From: Chthoniobacter flavus
Lineage (GTDB): Bacteria; Verrucomicrobiota; Verrucomicrobiia; Chthoniobacterales; Terrimicrobiaceae
Assembly (NCBI GenBank): GCA_020718585.1
Contig: DYRS01000003.1
Coordinates: 6,716-45,327, forward strand
DNA: 38,612 nucleotides
Direction: 5' to 3'
The position numbers and the translations under genes were made by a program. Positions within the stretch are counted from its first letter, which is position 1. The number at the start of each line of letters is the position of its first letter. Positions 24,412 through 33,440 of this stretch are shown here, piece after piece. Under the pieces are notes generated by a model. It made no database searches, was not told the origin of the DNA, and saw only the letters and a program-made list of their open reading frames with translations.

Positions 24412-25397
24412 CAGATCGCTTCCAGAAGCTGGCGGAGATGCTCGGCGATCGCTCGCAGCCCGCGTGCAAATTTATTTTCGCGGATCGGATCGAGCTGCGC
24501 GAGTGCCTCCCCGACCAGCCGGAACGCGACCTCTTTCGCGGCGTCCATCGCGCCCGCGCTGCCGATCATCTGCGCGAGGAGTTCGGCGTCCACATCATCC
24601 TCCCTGAGCAGGAGTTCGCGCACGGTGTTCGGATCCTTCCCGCTCTGGAGCAGGAACAGGACCGGGAGGGTGAACTTCCCTTTTCTGAGGTCGGTTCCGA
24701 GCGTCTTGCCGGTCGCCTCCTCGCTGCCAGCAAGGTCAAGGATATCGTCGTAGACCTGGTAGGCGACGCCCAGCTTCGTGCCGAACGTCTTGAGCGACCC
24801 GATGACCGGCGGGCTCGCCTCGCTGATGAACGCCCCGAGTTCGCACGCGGCAGAAAAAAGCGCGGCCGTCTTCATCTCGATGATCCGGTAGTAGTCGGCG
24901 GTCGAGAGCTTGAGGTCGAACCGCCGCTGGGTCTGGATGATCTCGCCCGAGCAGACCTCGGAGGCGGCGTCGGCGATCCGGCGGCAGATGTCGCTGTTGG
25001 TGAAATTTGTCGAGAGCTTCAGGGCGTGAGCAAAAAGGACGTCGCCGAGCAGGACGGTGATCGCGTTTCCCCACTTTGCGTTCGGCGATGTCCGGTCGCG
25101 GCGCAGCTCGGCACCGTCCATGATGTCGTCATGCACAAGCGTCGCGATATGGATGAGCTCGATGATGACCGCCAGATCGACATGGTTCGCTGTGATTTTT
25201 CCGGTCGCGCCGCCGGCGAGCAGTGCCAGTGCCGGACGCAGCCGCTTGCCGCCCGCGCCGCACACGTAGGAGACATACCCCTCGACCGCAGGGTCAAACG
25301 CCTTCGCCTGCGCCCGGATCCGCTCCTCGACCGTGTAGAGGTGCGGGTTGATCAGATCGAACGCCTGCGAGAAGGAAATCGGTTCGGCGGATGTCAT
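24411..25397 (-). CDS. ispB: Polyprenyl diphosphate synthase (long-chain, octaprenyl/heptaprenyl type)
   Basis: A trans-prenyltransferase making the side chain of the respiratory quinone. The 328-residue sequence has GGKRLRPALALLAGG, the first aspartate-rich motif LVHDDIMDG (Asp90, Asp91, Asp94) and the second AYQVYDDILDLAG. The residues before the first motif (IELIHIATLVHDD) lack a bulky aromatic at the chain-length position, which fits long-chain synthases rather than FPP/GGPP synthases. It begins 3 nt after the SDR stop and its stop overlaps radC. The product chain length cannot be fixed from sequence. Confidence 0.9.
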   Translation of the reverse strand: MTSAEPISFSQAFDLINPHLYTVEERIRAQAKAFDPAVEGYVSYVCGAGGKRLRPALALLAGGATGKITANHVDLAVIIELIHIATLVHDDIMDGAELRRDRTSPNAKWGNAITVLLGDVLFAHALKLSTNFTNSDICRRIADAASEVCSGEIIQTQRRFDLKLSTADYYRIIEMKTAALFSAACELGAFISEASPPVIGSLKTFGTKLGVAYQVYDDILDLAGSEEATGKTLGTDLRKGKFTLPVLFLLQSGKDPNTVRELLLREDDVDAELLAQMIGSAGAMDAAKEVAFRLVGEALAQLDPIRENKFARGLRAIAEHLRQLLEAI

Positions 25398-25400
25398 CGT

Positions 25401-26207
25401 TTAGATCGAATCGGCCTTCCAGGAAAGCAGGCGGCGGACGATGAAAAACGGGATCGCCAGAGCGACGGCTACGGCGGCCGCGAGGAGCGGAACAGGGATC
25501 ACTCTCGCCCGGCCGTGCTTGATCGCGCGCAGCCCGGCGGCCACAACATCCTGCGGGCTCGCCACAAACGCCGGGAACGCCTCGAAGTGGTCGGACGCGT
25601 CGCCCCCGCGGGTCGCCACGTCGAAGAATTCGGTCGACACCGGCCCCGGACAAAGCGCGCTGACGGTGATCCCCCTCGGGCGCAGCTCGATCGCGAGTGC
25701 CTCGGAGAAACTCGTCACATAAGCCTTCGTCGCCGAATAGACCGCCATGTTCGGCAGCGGAAAAAATCCGGCAACGCTGCTCACGTTGAGGATCGCCGCG
25801 CGGCCGGAGCGCAGCATCGTCGGCACGATCAGGTGGGTGAGGTGGGTGAGTGCCGTAATATTTACGTCGAGCATCGCCTTCACCCGCGTCCAGTCGCCCG
25901 AATGGAATTTCCCATGGTCGCCAAGCCCCGCATTGTTGATGAGGAAATCGACCGCGATCGCCTCGTCCGCCAGCCATGTCGCGAACGCCGCGCGCCGACC
26001 CTCGTCGGCAAGATCCGCCGCGTAGGTTCGCACGTCGAGTTCGGGGTGGATCCCGCGCAGCTCGGCTGCCAGTGCCTCGAGTCGGTCGTTCCGCCGCGCG
26101 ACCAGCACCAACCGGCGCGCATACGGCGCGAGCTGGCGCGCAAACTCCCCACCCAAACCCGACGACGCCCCGGTGATCAATGCTGTGCAACCCTCAAAAA
26201 AATTCAT
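25401..26207 (-). CDS. Short-chain dehydrogenase/reductase with C-terminal membrane segment
   Basis: A 268-residue NAD(P)-dependent oxidoreductase of the classical SDR family. The cofactor motif TGASSGLG lies at residues 13-20, the structural NNAG motif and VDFLINNAGLGD follow, and the catalytic Ser and YSATKAYV (Tyr-x3-Lys) are intact. A hydrophobic stretch near the C-terminus (about 240-260, PLLAAAVAVALAIPFFIV) suggests membrane attachment, as in several lipid- or ketone-reducing SDRs. Substrate unknown. I chose the ATG at 26207 (MNFFEGCTALITGAS); the track start crosses the divergent cupin gene. Only 15 nt separate this ATG from that of the cupin. Confidence 0.9.
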   Translation of the reverse strand: MNFFEGCTALITGASSGLGGEFARQLAPYARRLVLVARRNDRLEALAAELRGIHPELDVRTYAADLADEGRRAAFATWLADEAIAVDFLINNAGLGDHGKFHSGDWTRVKAMLDVNITALTHLTHLIVPTMLRSGRAAILNVSSVAGFFPLPNMAVYSATKAYVTSFSEALAIELRPRGITVSALCPGPVSTEFFDVATRGGDASDHFEAFPAFVASPQDVVAAGLRAIKHGRARVIPVPLLAAAVAVALAIPFFIVRRLLSWKADSI

Positions 26208-26222
26208 AGACTTCGAATCTCG
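26208..26222. promoter_or_regulatory. 15-nt divergent spacer with TTCGAA palindrome
   Basis: Between two divergent ATGs. The spacer AGACTTCGAATCTCG contains the palindrome TTCGAA near its centre. It is too short for a promoter plus leader, so each promoter must lie inside the other gene, or the transcripts are leaderless. It does not reveal a ribosome binding site for either gene. Confidence 0.4.
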
Positions 26223-26576
26223 ATGATTGTCCTGAACGTATCCAGTCAAAAACCATTTACAACCGCCGATGGATCGACGATCCGCAGCATCCTCGACCGG
26301 ACAAACGCGCCGGTTGCGAACCAGAGCCTCGCCGAGGCGACCGTCCCGACCGACTCGGCAACCGAACGCCACTACCACCGCGCTTGCGAGGAATTTTACT
26401 TTATCCTCGAGGGCACCGGCACGATGGAGGTTGACGGCGACAGTCGCGAGGTCGGTCCGGGCGATGCGATCCTCATCCCGCCGGGTGCTCGCCACCAGAT
26501 TTCCGCCGCCTCGACGCTCCGGTTCCTCTGCTGCTGCGCGCCGCCCTACGCGCATGAGGACACGTTTTTCGACTGA
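26223..26576 (+). CDS. Cupin domain protein
   Basis: A 117-residue single-domain cupin. Metal-binding motif 1 reads HYHRACEEFYFILEGTGTMEV (the G(X)5HXH(X)3-4E(X)6G pattern: two His, Glu, Gly), and motif 2 is PGDAILIPPGARHQI, both complete. Small cupins serve as dioxygenases, isomerases or sensors, and the substrate cannot be inferred. ATG at 26223; the long upstream reading frame in the track is shadow. Its stop overlaps the start of ribF (TGATG at 26574-26578), so the two are co-translated. Confidence 0.88.
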   Translation: MIVLNVSSQKPFTTADGSTIRSILDRTNAPVANQSLAEATVPTDSATERHYHRACEEFYFILEGTGTMEVDGDSREVGPGDAILIPPGARHQISAASTLRFLCCCAPPYAHEDTFFD

Positions 26577-27493
26577 TGGAGATTTTTGAGACGATGGACG
26601 GTCTTGCGTCGGCGGCGGGGCCGCTGACGGTTGCGGCCGGGGTTTTTGACGGGATGCACTACGGGCATCGGGCGGTCCTGCGTGCGGCGCTCGATGCCGC
26701 GCGGGCGGACGGCGGGTCCGCCGCCGCGCTCACGTTTGACCCGCACCCGTCGAAAATCCTCCGCCCGGACCGCGCGTCGCGCCTCCTCACCTCGACCCCG
26801 CACAAGCTCGCGCTGATGCGCGAGATGGGGATCCGGCACGCGCTCGTCATCCGCTTCGACCACGAATTCGCGGAGCTTGAGGCCGAGGAGTTTCTCCGCA
26901 GGCTCGCGTCCTCCGCCCGCTCACTCCGGCGGATCTGCGTCGGGTGCGGATGGCATTTCGGGCGCGCTCGGCTTGGCGATGGAGCACTTCTCCGGGCGCT
27001 CGGCCCGGTGCTCGGCTTCGAAACCGCCGAAGTCGAACCGGTCGCGATCTGCGGAACGGTCGTCAGCAGCACGCTCATCCGCCGGGCGGTGGAAGCCGGC
27101 GATCTCGACACCGCCGAGCACCTCCTCGGCCGCCGCTACTCGGTCCTCGGCACCGTCCGCCATGGAGCCGGGCTCGGACACAAGCTCGGATTTCCCACTG
27201 CAAACCTCGCCGCCCACAACGAACAGTTCCCGCCCGACGGCGTCTATGCCGTCCGCGTCCGCATCGGAGATTCCCACCTCCCCGGCGTCGCCAACATCGG
27301 AACCCGACCGACCGTCAAATCCCACGGCGAACGCCTGCTCGAAGTCCACCTCCCGAACTTCCACGCCGACCTCTACCACCGCGATCTCGAAGCCGAATTC
27401 GTCCGCTTCATTCGGCCGGAAAAAAAGTTCGCCGACACCGACTCCCTGCGCGACCAGATCGCCCGCGACATCGCATCAGCCCATATCGTTTGA
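26576..27493 (+). CDS. ribF: Bifunctional riboflavin kinase / FAD synthetase
   Basis: Makes FMN and then FAD from riboflavin. The 305-residue protein has an N-terminal nucleotidyltransferase domain with GVFDGMHYGHRAVL (the HxGH-type site), TFDPHPSKIL and VVSSTLIRRAVEAGD, and a C-terminal kinase domain with GLGHKLGFPTANLA and GVYAVRVRIG...GVANIGTRPTV. Length and both domains are complete. Start overlaps the cupin stop. It converges on the cyclase gene with 33 nt between the two stops. Confidence 0.95.
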   Translation: MEIFETMDGLASAAGPLTVAAGVFDGMHYGHRAVLRAALDAARADGGSAAALTFDPHPSKILRPDRASRLLTSTPHKLALMREMGIRHALVIRFDHEFAELEAEEFLRRLASSARSLRRICVGCGWHFGRARLGDGALLRALGPVLGFETAEVEPVAICGTVVSSTLIRRAVEAGDLDTAEHLLGRRYSVLGTVRHGAGLGHKLGFPTANLAAHNEQFPPDGVYAVRVRIGDSHLPGVANIGTRPTVKSHGERLLEVHLPNFHADLYHRDLEAEFVRFIRPEKKFADTDSLRDQIARDIASAHIV

Positions 27494-27526
27494 ATTATTG
27501 CCTCGCCCCAATGATTATGCCGGCGG

Positions 27527-29554
27527 CTATTTTTCGGCGAAGGCGTTGACCTGCTTGTGGCCGCCGGGGTCGGCGATCTGGTGTTCGATGCGCTCGCGCA
27601 GCAGGCGGGAGGGATCGTCGGCGGCCGGGATGGCGGCGAGAAATTCAAGGGCGCGGGGGAAGTCCTGATCGAGAAACGCGGCGAGGGCGGACGGGTAATT
27701 TCCCGCGATGGCTGCGGCTGCGGGATCGGCGTCGGCGCGGAATCCCATGAGCTCGTGGATGTCGAGTGGTGCGGCGCGTCCGGCGACCGCGACCCGGTCG
27801 AGCCGGCGCCAGAGGAATTCGTCCTCGCCGGCCGCTTCGCGGAGTGCGGTGCTGGCGATGATGCGGGTTGAGTAGTGCTTGTTGAGGCCCTCGAGGCGGC
27901 TGGTGAGGTTGACGCTGTCGCCGATTGCTGTGTAGGTGAACCGATCTGCCGTGCCGACGTTGCCGACGAGGCACGGGCCGAAGTGGAGGCCGACCCGCAC
28001 GTCGAACAGGCTCTGCCGCGCGCGCATCGCGGCGATCCCGCGCAGTGAGGCCCGGCACGCGCAGGCGGCCGGCAAGAGGATCCGCTCGGGCGCATTGAAG
28101 AGTGCCATGATCCCGTCGCCCAGGAACTTGTCAATGACCCCGTCGGCAGAGTGGATCGCGCCGCCGAAATCCTCGAAGTAGGAGGTCAGGATTTTCACGG
28201 CTTCCTCGGGCGGGATGTTTTCCGCGTGCGAGGTGAAGCCGACAAGGTCGCAGAACATGATCGCGATCTCGCGGCGCTCGCCGCCGAGCCCTGCGATTCC
28301 GCCGCTGTGCATGAGGTCGCGGACGAGGTCAACCGGCACGTAGTGCGAAAACGACTGGAGACCGGTGCGCATGATCTCGATCGAGTCCGAAAGCGCGCGG
28401 ATTTCCCGGATATCCGAGCGGAGGTCCGGGCGCGGCCCGAGGTCGAAGCGGGCGATCCGGGCGACATCCTTCGCGAGCGCCCGCAGCGGGGTCGCGATCC
28501 GCGCCGCCAGAAAATACCCGGCGACGAGCGAGGCGGCGAGCGCGACGAGCGCGGTGAATATCCCATGCCGAATTGTTTGTTCGAGTGCCCCGAACACCTC
28601 GTTCCGGCTGAAAATGATTGCGCTCATGCAGTCGAGGTCGCCCGGGACGGCGGCGCGGCGAACTCCGGCGATGAACGTGTCGTCCGACGTCGAAAACTCC
28701 ATAATCAGATGTCCGCCCTTGTTCTGGATTTTGTCGTAGGCTTCATCACCCTCGAGCCGCTCCTGGATTTTGGCGATGATCGGATCGTTGTGGGAATCCT
28801 TCGGCGAGGCGAGGAGTTGCCCTCGGATCGAGAAGACGAGGGTGTCGCCGCGGAATTCGTTTTTCAGATGTTCGAGGTAGCGGGTGATGTCCTCGAGGAG
28901 GAAGTCCACGGCGACGACGCCGATCAGTGAGCCGTCGGGCGCGCGCACCGCCTCGCTGACGCTGATCCCCCGGCCCTGTCCGCCGACGTAGTCGTAGGGC
29001 GGGGTCCACACGATCCCCTCGTGCTTGTCGGCGAGTTGAAACCAGATCCGCTCCCTCGCGTCGAAGATCACCGCCGGGCGGCCGGAGTCGAACCGCTCGA
29101 GTTTCCCGTCGCTGTTGCGGATCCAATCCTGCCATGATTCGCCGGGCGACGACACGTTGAGGATGATCCGGCCGTCTTGCATCAATGCGCCTGCGAACCG
29201 TCCGTCGGCATAGCCGAAGTAGATCCAGGTGATGCCAGACTCAAATTCCAGTGCCTCCGCGAACGTGCGCGCGACCTCGAGCGGGTCCGAGGTCGGGAGC
29301 TCGCCGTCGCGGATCCGCTTCCCGAGGGTTTTGAGCAGGCGTTCGGTCGGCAGGAAGAGCTCCTCGACGCGGCCGGTCACCGCATCGAGCGTGGTCTTGA
29401 TCTGGCGGTCAAGGAGTGCGCGGATGGCTGAGCCGAGGCCCATCGCCCCAAACCATGTCGTGCTCAGGCTCGACGCGAGGATGAGCCCAAGGATGACGGC
29501 GAGGAGGATGCCGCGAAACGAATACGCGCGGCGAGGCTTCGGGGGTTCGCTCAT
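27527..29554 (-). CDS. Membrane-bound sensor adenylate cyclase (class III) with Cache-like and HAMP domains
   Basis: A 675-residue sensor enzyme making cAMP. Two membrane helices (about 15-35 and about 330-350) bracket an extracytoplasmic ligand-binding region of about 290 residues that reads like a dCache domain (ITWIYFGYADGRFAGALM...WTPPYDYVGGQGRGISVSEAV). A HAMP-like linker (LAARIATPLRALAKDVARIARFDL) leads to the catalytic domain at about 430-600: metal-binding Asp in IAIMFCDLVGFTSHAE, DKFLGDGIMALF with an adenine-type lysine, and YTAIGDSVNLTSRLEGLNK with the transition-state Asn/Arg. The residues favour ATP over GTP. A C-terminal helical tail follows. ATG at 29554 (MSEPPKP) chosen; 29563 is possible. 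The ligand is unknown. Confidence 0.92.
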   Translation of the reverse strand: MSEPPKPRRAYSFRGILLAVILGLILASSLSTTWFGAMGLGSAIRALLDRQIKTTLDAVTGRVEELFLPTERLLKTLGKRIRDGELPTSDPLEVARTFAEALEFESGITWIYFGYADGRFAGALMQDGRIILNVSSPGESWQDWIRNSDGKLERFDSGRPAVIFDARERIWFQLADKHEGIVWTPPYDYVGGQGRGISVSEAVRAPDGSLIGVVAVDFLLEDITRYLEHLKNEFRGDTLVFSIRGQLLASPKDSHNDPIIAKIQERLEGDEAYDKIQNKGGHLIMEFSTSDDTFIAGVRRAAVPGDLDCMSAIIFSRNEVFGALEQTIRHGIFTALVALAASLVAGYFLAARIATPLRALAKDVARIARFDLGPRPDLRSDIREIRALSDSIEIMRTGLQSFSHYVPVDLVRDLMHSGGIAGLGGERREIAIMFCDLVGFTSHAENIPPEEAVKILTSYFEDFGGAIHSADGVIDKFLGDGIMALFNAPERILLPAACACRASLRGIAAMRARQSLFDVRVGLHFGPCLVGNVGTADRFTYTAIGDSVNLTSRLEGLNKHYSTRIIASTALREAAGEDEFLWRRLDRVAVAGRAAPLDIHELMGFRADADPAAAAIAGNYPSALAAFLDQDFPRALEFLAAIPAADDPSRLLRERIEHQIADPGGHKQVNAFAEK

Positions 29555-29579
29555 GGGTCGCATCTGCGATCAGTGCAAG

Positions 29580-29645
29580 TTGCCGGGAGTGCGCATCTTG
29601 CCCGCTTTCCGAAGAAGCGGGCGGGACGCCCACGGTCCTGTGAGC
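29580..29645. repeat. GC-rich hairpin element, probably a dispersed intergenic repeat
   Basis: In the 116-nt gap between the AsmA-like gene and the cyclase. GCCCGCTT (29600-29607) pairs with AAGCGGGC (29615-29622) around a 7-nt loop, and GGGCG-GGA-CGCCC (29619-29631) overlaps it. Read on the minus strand it gives GGGCGTCCCGCCCGC...GCGGGCAAGATGCGCACTCCC, which matches the style of dispersed intergenic repeats I recall from Verrucomicrobia and cyanobacteria. No T-run follows. Copy number cannot be checked in this window. Confidence 0.5.
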
Positions 29646-29679
29646 CGCCGCGTCTGCAATTTTCGCAGAGGAGTTCTGC

Positions 29680-32064
29680 TCATGGCTTCGTGAGCTTCTT
29701 GAAGAGCTTGGGGATCGGCGGGGTGATCTGGCGGATGATTTTTGGCCGCCAGGCCGGTTCGCCGACCGTGCCGGTCGAGACGTATTCGAAGAGTTTGCTG
29801 ACCGGGTAGAAGACGATGCCGGGAATCCCGCGCGCGTTGATGCGCATGCTCACGTCGAGTCGGCTGGTCATGAAGTGGATGTCGCCCGATCCATACATGC
29901 TGAACCCCTTGCCCTCGATGACGAGGTTTTTTGTATTGATCACTTCCCTGGCCACCGTGAAGTCGGCGGTCGCGAGGCGCGCGGAGTGGTAGCCGACCCC
30001 GGGCAGGATCGTCCCGAGGATCTCGGAAAACGGTCCGAGCACCGGGATCGCCAGGACGTTGCCGTCCTCGACCCGGATACTTCCCGACCCGCGCATCAGG
30101 TTTTCTTGGCCGGTGCGGGCTTTGAATTTGTAGCTGCCGCTCATCACGCCCTTCGAGTCGTCGTAGCCGAAATAGAGCTTGGTGAGCTGGGAAAAATTGA
30201 CCCTTGAGTAGCTGGTATCGGCCTCGAATGTGGGATCTCGCGGGTCGGTCGAGACGACCGCGCGGACCGCCATTGTCCCGCCCATGAGCGCGGCCCGGCG
30301 GATGTCGGCGATCACTTTTGACCCGACGATGTTCACCTGTCCGGACGTCTTTCCGAATTTGAGCGTGCGCCCGAGGAGGTCGTAATCGAGGCCGGCGGCG
30401 GATTCGACCGAGATCGCGAGGTTGTTTTTTGTGGGATCCTTGAGGTGGACTTTTCCCTGGACGGTCGCCGACGGGGCGGCGCAAAATCGGTAAGGCTTCA
30501 CGGCGTCGGCGATCTTCGGATCAATCCACATGAGCACGTCGTAGGGGACGAGCGTCGAACGGATCCCGTTGAGCCGGGCCTCTTGGAGCCCGACGTCGTA
30601 GGCGAACGACCCGGTCCCGCGCCCGGCACCGGTCGCCACCACCAGATTTTTATAGGTCACGCACCGGTCGCCGAGCTCAAAGTCGGACTGCGCGCTGTCC
30701 ACCCATGACCCGCGCATCGCGGTGCGTCCGAGCTTGATCCGGCCGGTCCCGCGCAGGTTTGCAAAATCCGCCTTCGGCCCGCGCAGGGAAAGCGAGACGT
30801 CCGGCAGGTCGGCGAATTCCATTTTTGAGATGAACTCGCGGGTCTTCGGGTCGCAGAGCCCGAGGAGCGCGGTCGGGGCGATCGTCGTGCGGGCGTTGAT
30901 CCGGAAATCGTGCGGCGCGATCCAGAGTTCGCCAGTGAGCTCTCCTTTCCCAACGGCGACCCGCATGTCTCGCGAGAAAAATGAGCCGTTCTTCCATGCG
31001 AACTGGCAGCCGACCTCGCGGAACTCGACCCCCCGGAACGAAACCGAGGGGGCGGAGAGCGCGCCGGTCACCTGCACGGATGGTTTGCCGGTCCCGATGG
31101 TGAACCGCACGTCGAGCTGCGGAGGACGCCTGAATTCGAGCGTGCGCAGGGCCTCGGAGTTTTTTGCCGCGATCACCAGAAACGGCTTTGGGCTGAGGGT
31201 CGAGAGTGCCGAGCCCTCGGCGACGCCGCTTGCGCGCGACCACTCGGCCGAGGCCTCGAGCGCGCCAGATTTGTCGGTGGCTGCGAACCTTTGGACCCGA
31301 AGAACTCCCTCCTCATACCCGCCTTGGATCTCCAGGCTTTTGAGTGACCAACCCTTGCCGAGGATCTCTCCGGATCGGAACGAAAGCGCCTCCACCCGCA
31401 GGGAATCCGGATTTGCAAGGTCTGCCTCGACCTCCGCGTGAAGCACCGGCTCCCCCTCCGGAAATTTCAGCTTCTCAAACTCGTCCAGCACCTTTCTCGC
31501 GAGGTCTGGATTGCCTTGTGACGCGCTCCCCTGCGCATGGTGGAACGCCGCCGGATTGAGAAATTGTCCGGTGATTTCTACACGGATCCCCTCGACGAGC
31601 CCGCTGAGTCGGCTGAGCCGGAGCCGGTCGCCGAGCAGCACGATCTCGGCATCCACTTCGTCCAGATCGAGCCGCAGCGCATCGTTCCCCGCGCCCACGG
31701 GAATCGAAACCGAGGCGTCCGCGAGCGAGAGCCGGTCCACGACGATCCTCCCCCGCGTGAGCTCGCTCAGGTTCAGCGAAAGCGAAATCCCGCTCACCCT
31801 CGCGAGGAGGCGTCCGTCGGCCGTCCGGTCGCGAATCGTGGTATCCCGCGCAAGCAGTCCTGAGAACGGATCGAGCGCCAACCGCCCGATCGTGACCTCG
31901 AGCGCGTTGCTGCTCAGCGCAGCCGAAAGCGCCTCGCGCGCCCCAAACCCGATCCCAACCTTGCGCAGGTAGAGCGCGGCTGCTGGGATGCCCAGAAATA
32001 TTGCCACCAGCACGAGACGGATCGCGTTTTTTCCCAAGAAATGGATCGCAGGGTGAACTTTCAT
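29680..32064 (-). CDS. AsmA/TamB-like membrane-anchored envelope protein
   Basis: A 794-residue protein with one N-terminal membrane helix (about residues 14-32, AIRLVLVAIFLGIPAAALYL) and a very long periplasmic beta-rich repeat region typical of AsmA-like bridge proteins, which move lipids between inner and outer membranes. Early conserved parts include LALDPFSGLLARDTTIRD and RLLARVSGISLSLNL. The C-terminal AsmA-like domain contains GSGSIRVEDGNVLAIPVLGPFSEILGTI and KNLVIEGKGFSMYGSGDIHF. Length fits the mid-sized family members. The neighbour upstream is a lipoprotein-release permease, in keeping with an outer-membrane job, but I infer this only from family and context. Confidence 0.8.
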   Translation of the reverse strand: MKVHPAIHFLGKNAIRLVLVAIFLGIPAAALYLRKVGIGFGAREALSAALSSNALEVTIGRLALDPFSGLLARDTTIRDRTADGRLLARVSGISLSLNLSELTRGRIVVDRLSLADASVSIPVGAGNDALRLDLDEVDAEIVLLGDRLRLSRLSGLVEGIRVEITGQFLNPAAFHHAQGSASQGNPDLARKVLDEFEKLKFPEGEPVLHAEVEADLANPDSLRVEALSFRSGEILGKGWSLKSLEIQGGYEEGVLRVQRFAATDKSGALEASAEWSRASGVAEGSALSTLSPKPFLVIAAKNSEALRTLEFRRPPQLDVRFTIGTGKPSVQVTGALSAPSVSFRGVEFREVGCQFAWKNGSFFSRDMRVAVGKGELTGELWIAPHDFRINARTTIAPTALLGLCDPKTREFISKMEFADLPDVSLSLRGPKADFANLRGTGRIKLGRTAMRGSWVDSAQSDFELGDRCVTYKNLVVATGAGRGTGSFAYDVGLQEARLNGIRSTLVPYDVLMWIDPKIADAVKPYRFCAAPSATVQGKVHLKDPTKNNLAISVESAAGLDYDLLGRTLKFGKTSGQVNIVGSKVIADIRRAALMGGTMAVRAVVSTDPRDPTFEADTSYSRVNFSQLTKLYFGYDDSKGVMSGSYKFKARTGQENLMRGSGSIRVEDGNVLAIPVLGPFSEILGTILPGVGYHSARLATADFTVAREVINTKNLVIEGKGFSMYGSGDIHFMTSRLDVSMRINARGIPGIVFYPVSKLFEYVSTGTVGEPAWRPKIIRQITPPIPKLFKKLTKP

Positions 32065-32139
32065 GGCAGGGGAAATCTCAAAAATTGTCGTTCGGGCGAC
32101 CCGTCTGCTGCTCTGCTGGGAGGATGAGCCGGTGCGGCA

Positions 32140-33429
32140 TCATTCGTAGCGGAGCGCCTTGACCGGATCGAGCCGCGCGGCGAACCATGCAGGAATGAGG
32201 GCGGCGAACGAGCAGATGAAAAATGCGCTGACGCAGATGATCGCGACGTCGGAGGGGATGATCTGAGCGGGGATCTCGCTGAACTGGTAAACCGAGGGCG
32301 GGAAGATTTCGATGCCGAGGCTGGTGGCGAGCCAGCGGTTGACGTCGTTCCGGTATTGGACCATCGAGATCCCGAGGGCGAGTCCGGCGGCGGTGCCGAA
32401 GACTCCGACGACCATGCCTTGGGCGAGGAAGACGCCGATGATCTGGTGGGTGCGGGCACCGAGCGCCTTCATGACCCCGATCTCGCGGGTTTTCTGGACG
32501 GTGACGGTGATCAGCGTGTTCATGATCCCGAACGCGGCGACCAGGACGATAAACATGAGAAGAAAGAACATGACGTTCCGCTCCATGCGGATCGCGTCGA
32601 AGATCTGCTTGTTGAGGTCAATCCATGTGAGCGCGGAGAGCGGTCCGGGAAGCTTCGCGCCGAGGCGCTCGCTGATTTCGGGGGCGAGGTAGGGATCGGT
32701 CGTGCGGAGGGCGATCCCGTGGACCGCGTCGCCGAGCGTGTAGAGCTCCTGTCCGATGTACAGCGGCACGATGAGGAACTCGCTGTCGTAGAGGTAGCGT
32801 CCGCTCTCGAAGATCCCGGAGACTTCGAGCTGCTTCGGGAGGACCATTTCCTTCAGCGACGATGTGTCGGCCGACTTGCCGCCCTCCTTTTCGATGCGGG
32901 CGATCTCGTCGAAGATCTGGTCGAGGTTGCCGGGGGAATAGAGGGTGATTTTGTCTCCGACCCCGGCACCGAGCGTGCGCGCGAGCTCGGACCCAAGGAC
33001 CGTTTTGTCGCCTTCCAGATCGTAGGCACCCTCGATGATGAATTCGCCGACGGCGACCACCTTTTCCTCAAGCTCCGGCTCGACACCCCGGATTTTCGGG
33101 GCGAGTCGGCGGTTTTGAAATTCGACGATGACCGGTCCCTGCACGAACGGCGCGGCAGCCGTGACCCCCGGCTCTGCCGTGCAGATTGCCATCGTCTTCG
33201 ACCAGCCATCCATAACCGACTGGTTGGAAACAACGATGTGCGCGTCAAACCCGATGACCTTCCTCCGAAGCTCCTGCTCGAACCCGGTCATCACCGAAAT
33301 CACCAAGATCAGCACCGTGATCCCAAGCGTGACCCCGAGGATCGAGACGAGCGTGATGATCGAAAGAAACGTCCGCTTCGGCTTCAGGTAGCGAAGTGCC
33401 AAAAACAGGCTGAAGCGGTCTTGGAACAA
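32140..33429 (-). CDS. LolC/LolE-type lipoprotein-releasing ABC permease
   Basis: A 429-residue inner-membrane permease that works with the LolD ATPase to extract outer-membrane lipoproteins. It shows the FtsX/MacB layout: first helix about 22-46 (FLSIITLVSILGVTLGITVLILVIS), a large periplasmic domain (MTGFEQELRRKVIGFDAHIVVSN onward), and three C-terminal helices including MFFLLMFIVLVAAFGIMNTLITV and IIGVFLAQGMVVGVFGTAAGLALG, with REIGVMKALGA between. The start codon appears to be TTG at 33429, 11 nt after the ssb stop; no ATG fits. No lolD or second permease is visible in this window. Confidence 0.9.
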   Translation of the reverse strand: MFQDRFSLFLALRYLKPKRTFLSIITLVSILGVTLGITVLILVISVMTGFEQELRRKVIGFDAHIVVSNQSVMDGWSKTMAICTAEPGVTAAAPFVQGPVIVEFQNRRLAPKIRGVEPELEEKVVAVGEFIIEGAYDLEGDKTVLGSELARTLGAGVGDKITLYSPGNLDQIFDEIARIEKEGGKSADTSSLKEMVLPKQLEVSGIFESGRYLYDSEFLIVPLYIGQELYTLGDAVHGIALRTTDPYLAPEISERLGAKLPGPLSALTWIDLNKQIFDAIRMERNVMFFLLMFIVLVAAFGIMNTLITVTVQKTREIGVMKALGARTHQIIGVFLAQGMVVGVFGTAAGLALGISMVQYRNDVNRWLATSLGIEIFPPSVYQFSEIPAQIIPSDVAIICVSAFFICSFAALIPAWFAARLDPVKALRYE

Positions 33430-33440
33430 GAACGCCGCCC

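Noticed and set aside
24438-26222. Upstream part of the long ORF that contains the cupin gene
   Set aside because: Antisense to the polyprenyl synthase and SDR genes; only the part from 26223 has a recognisable fold.
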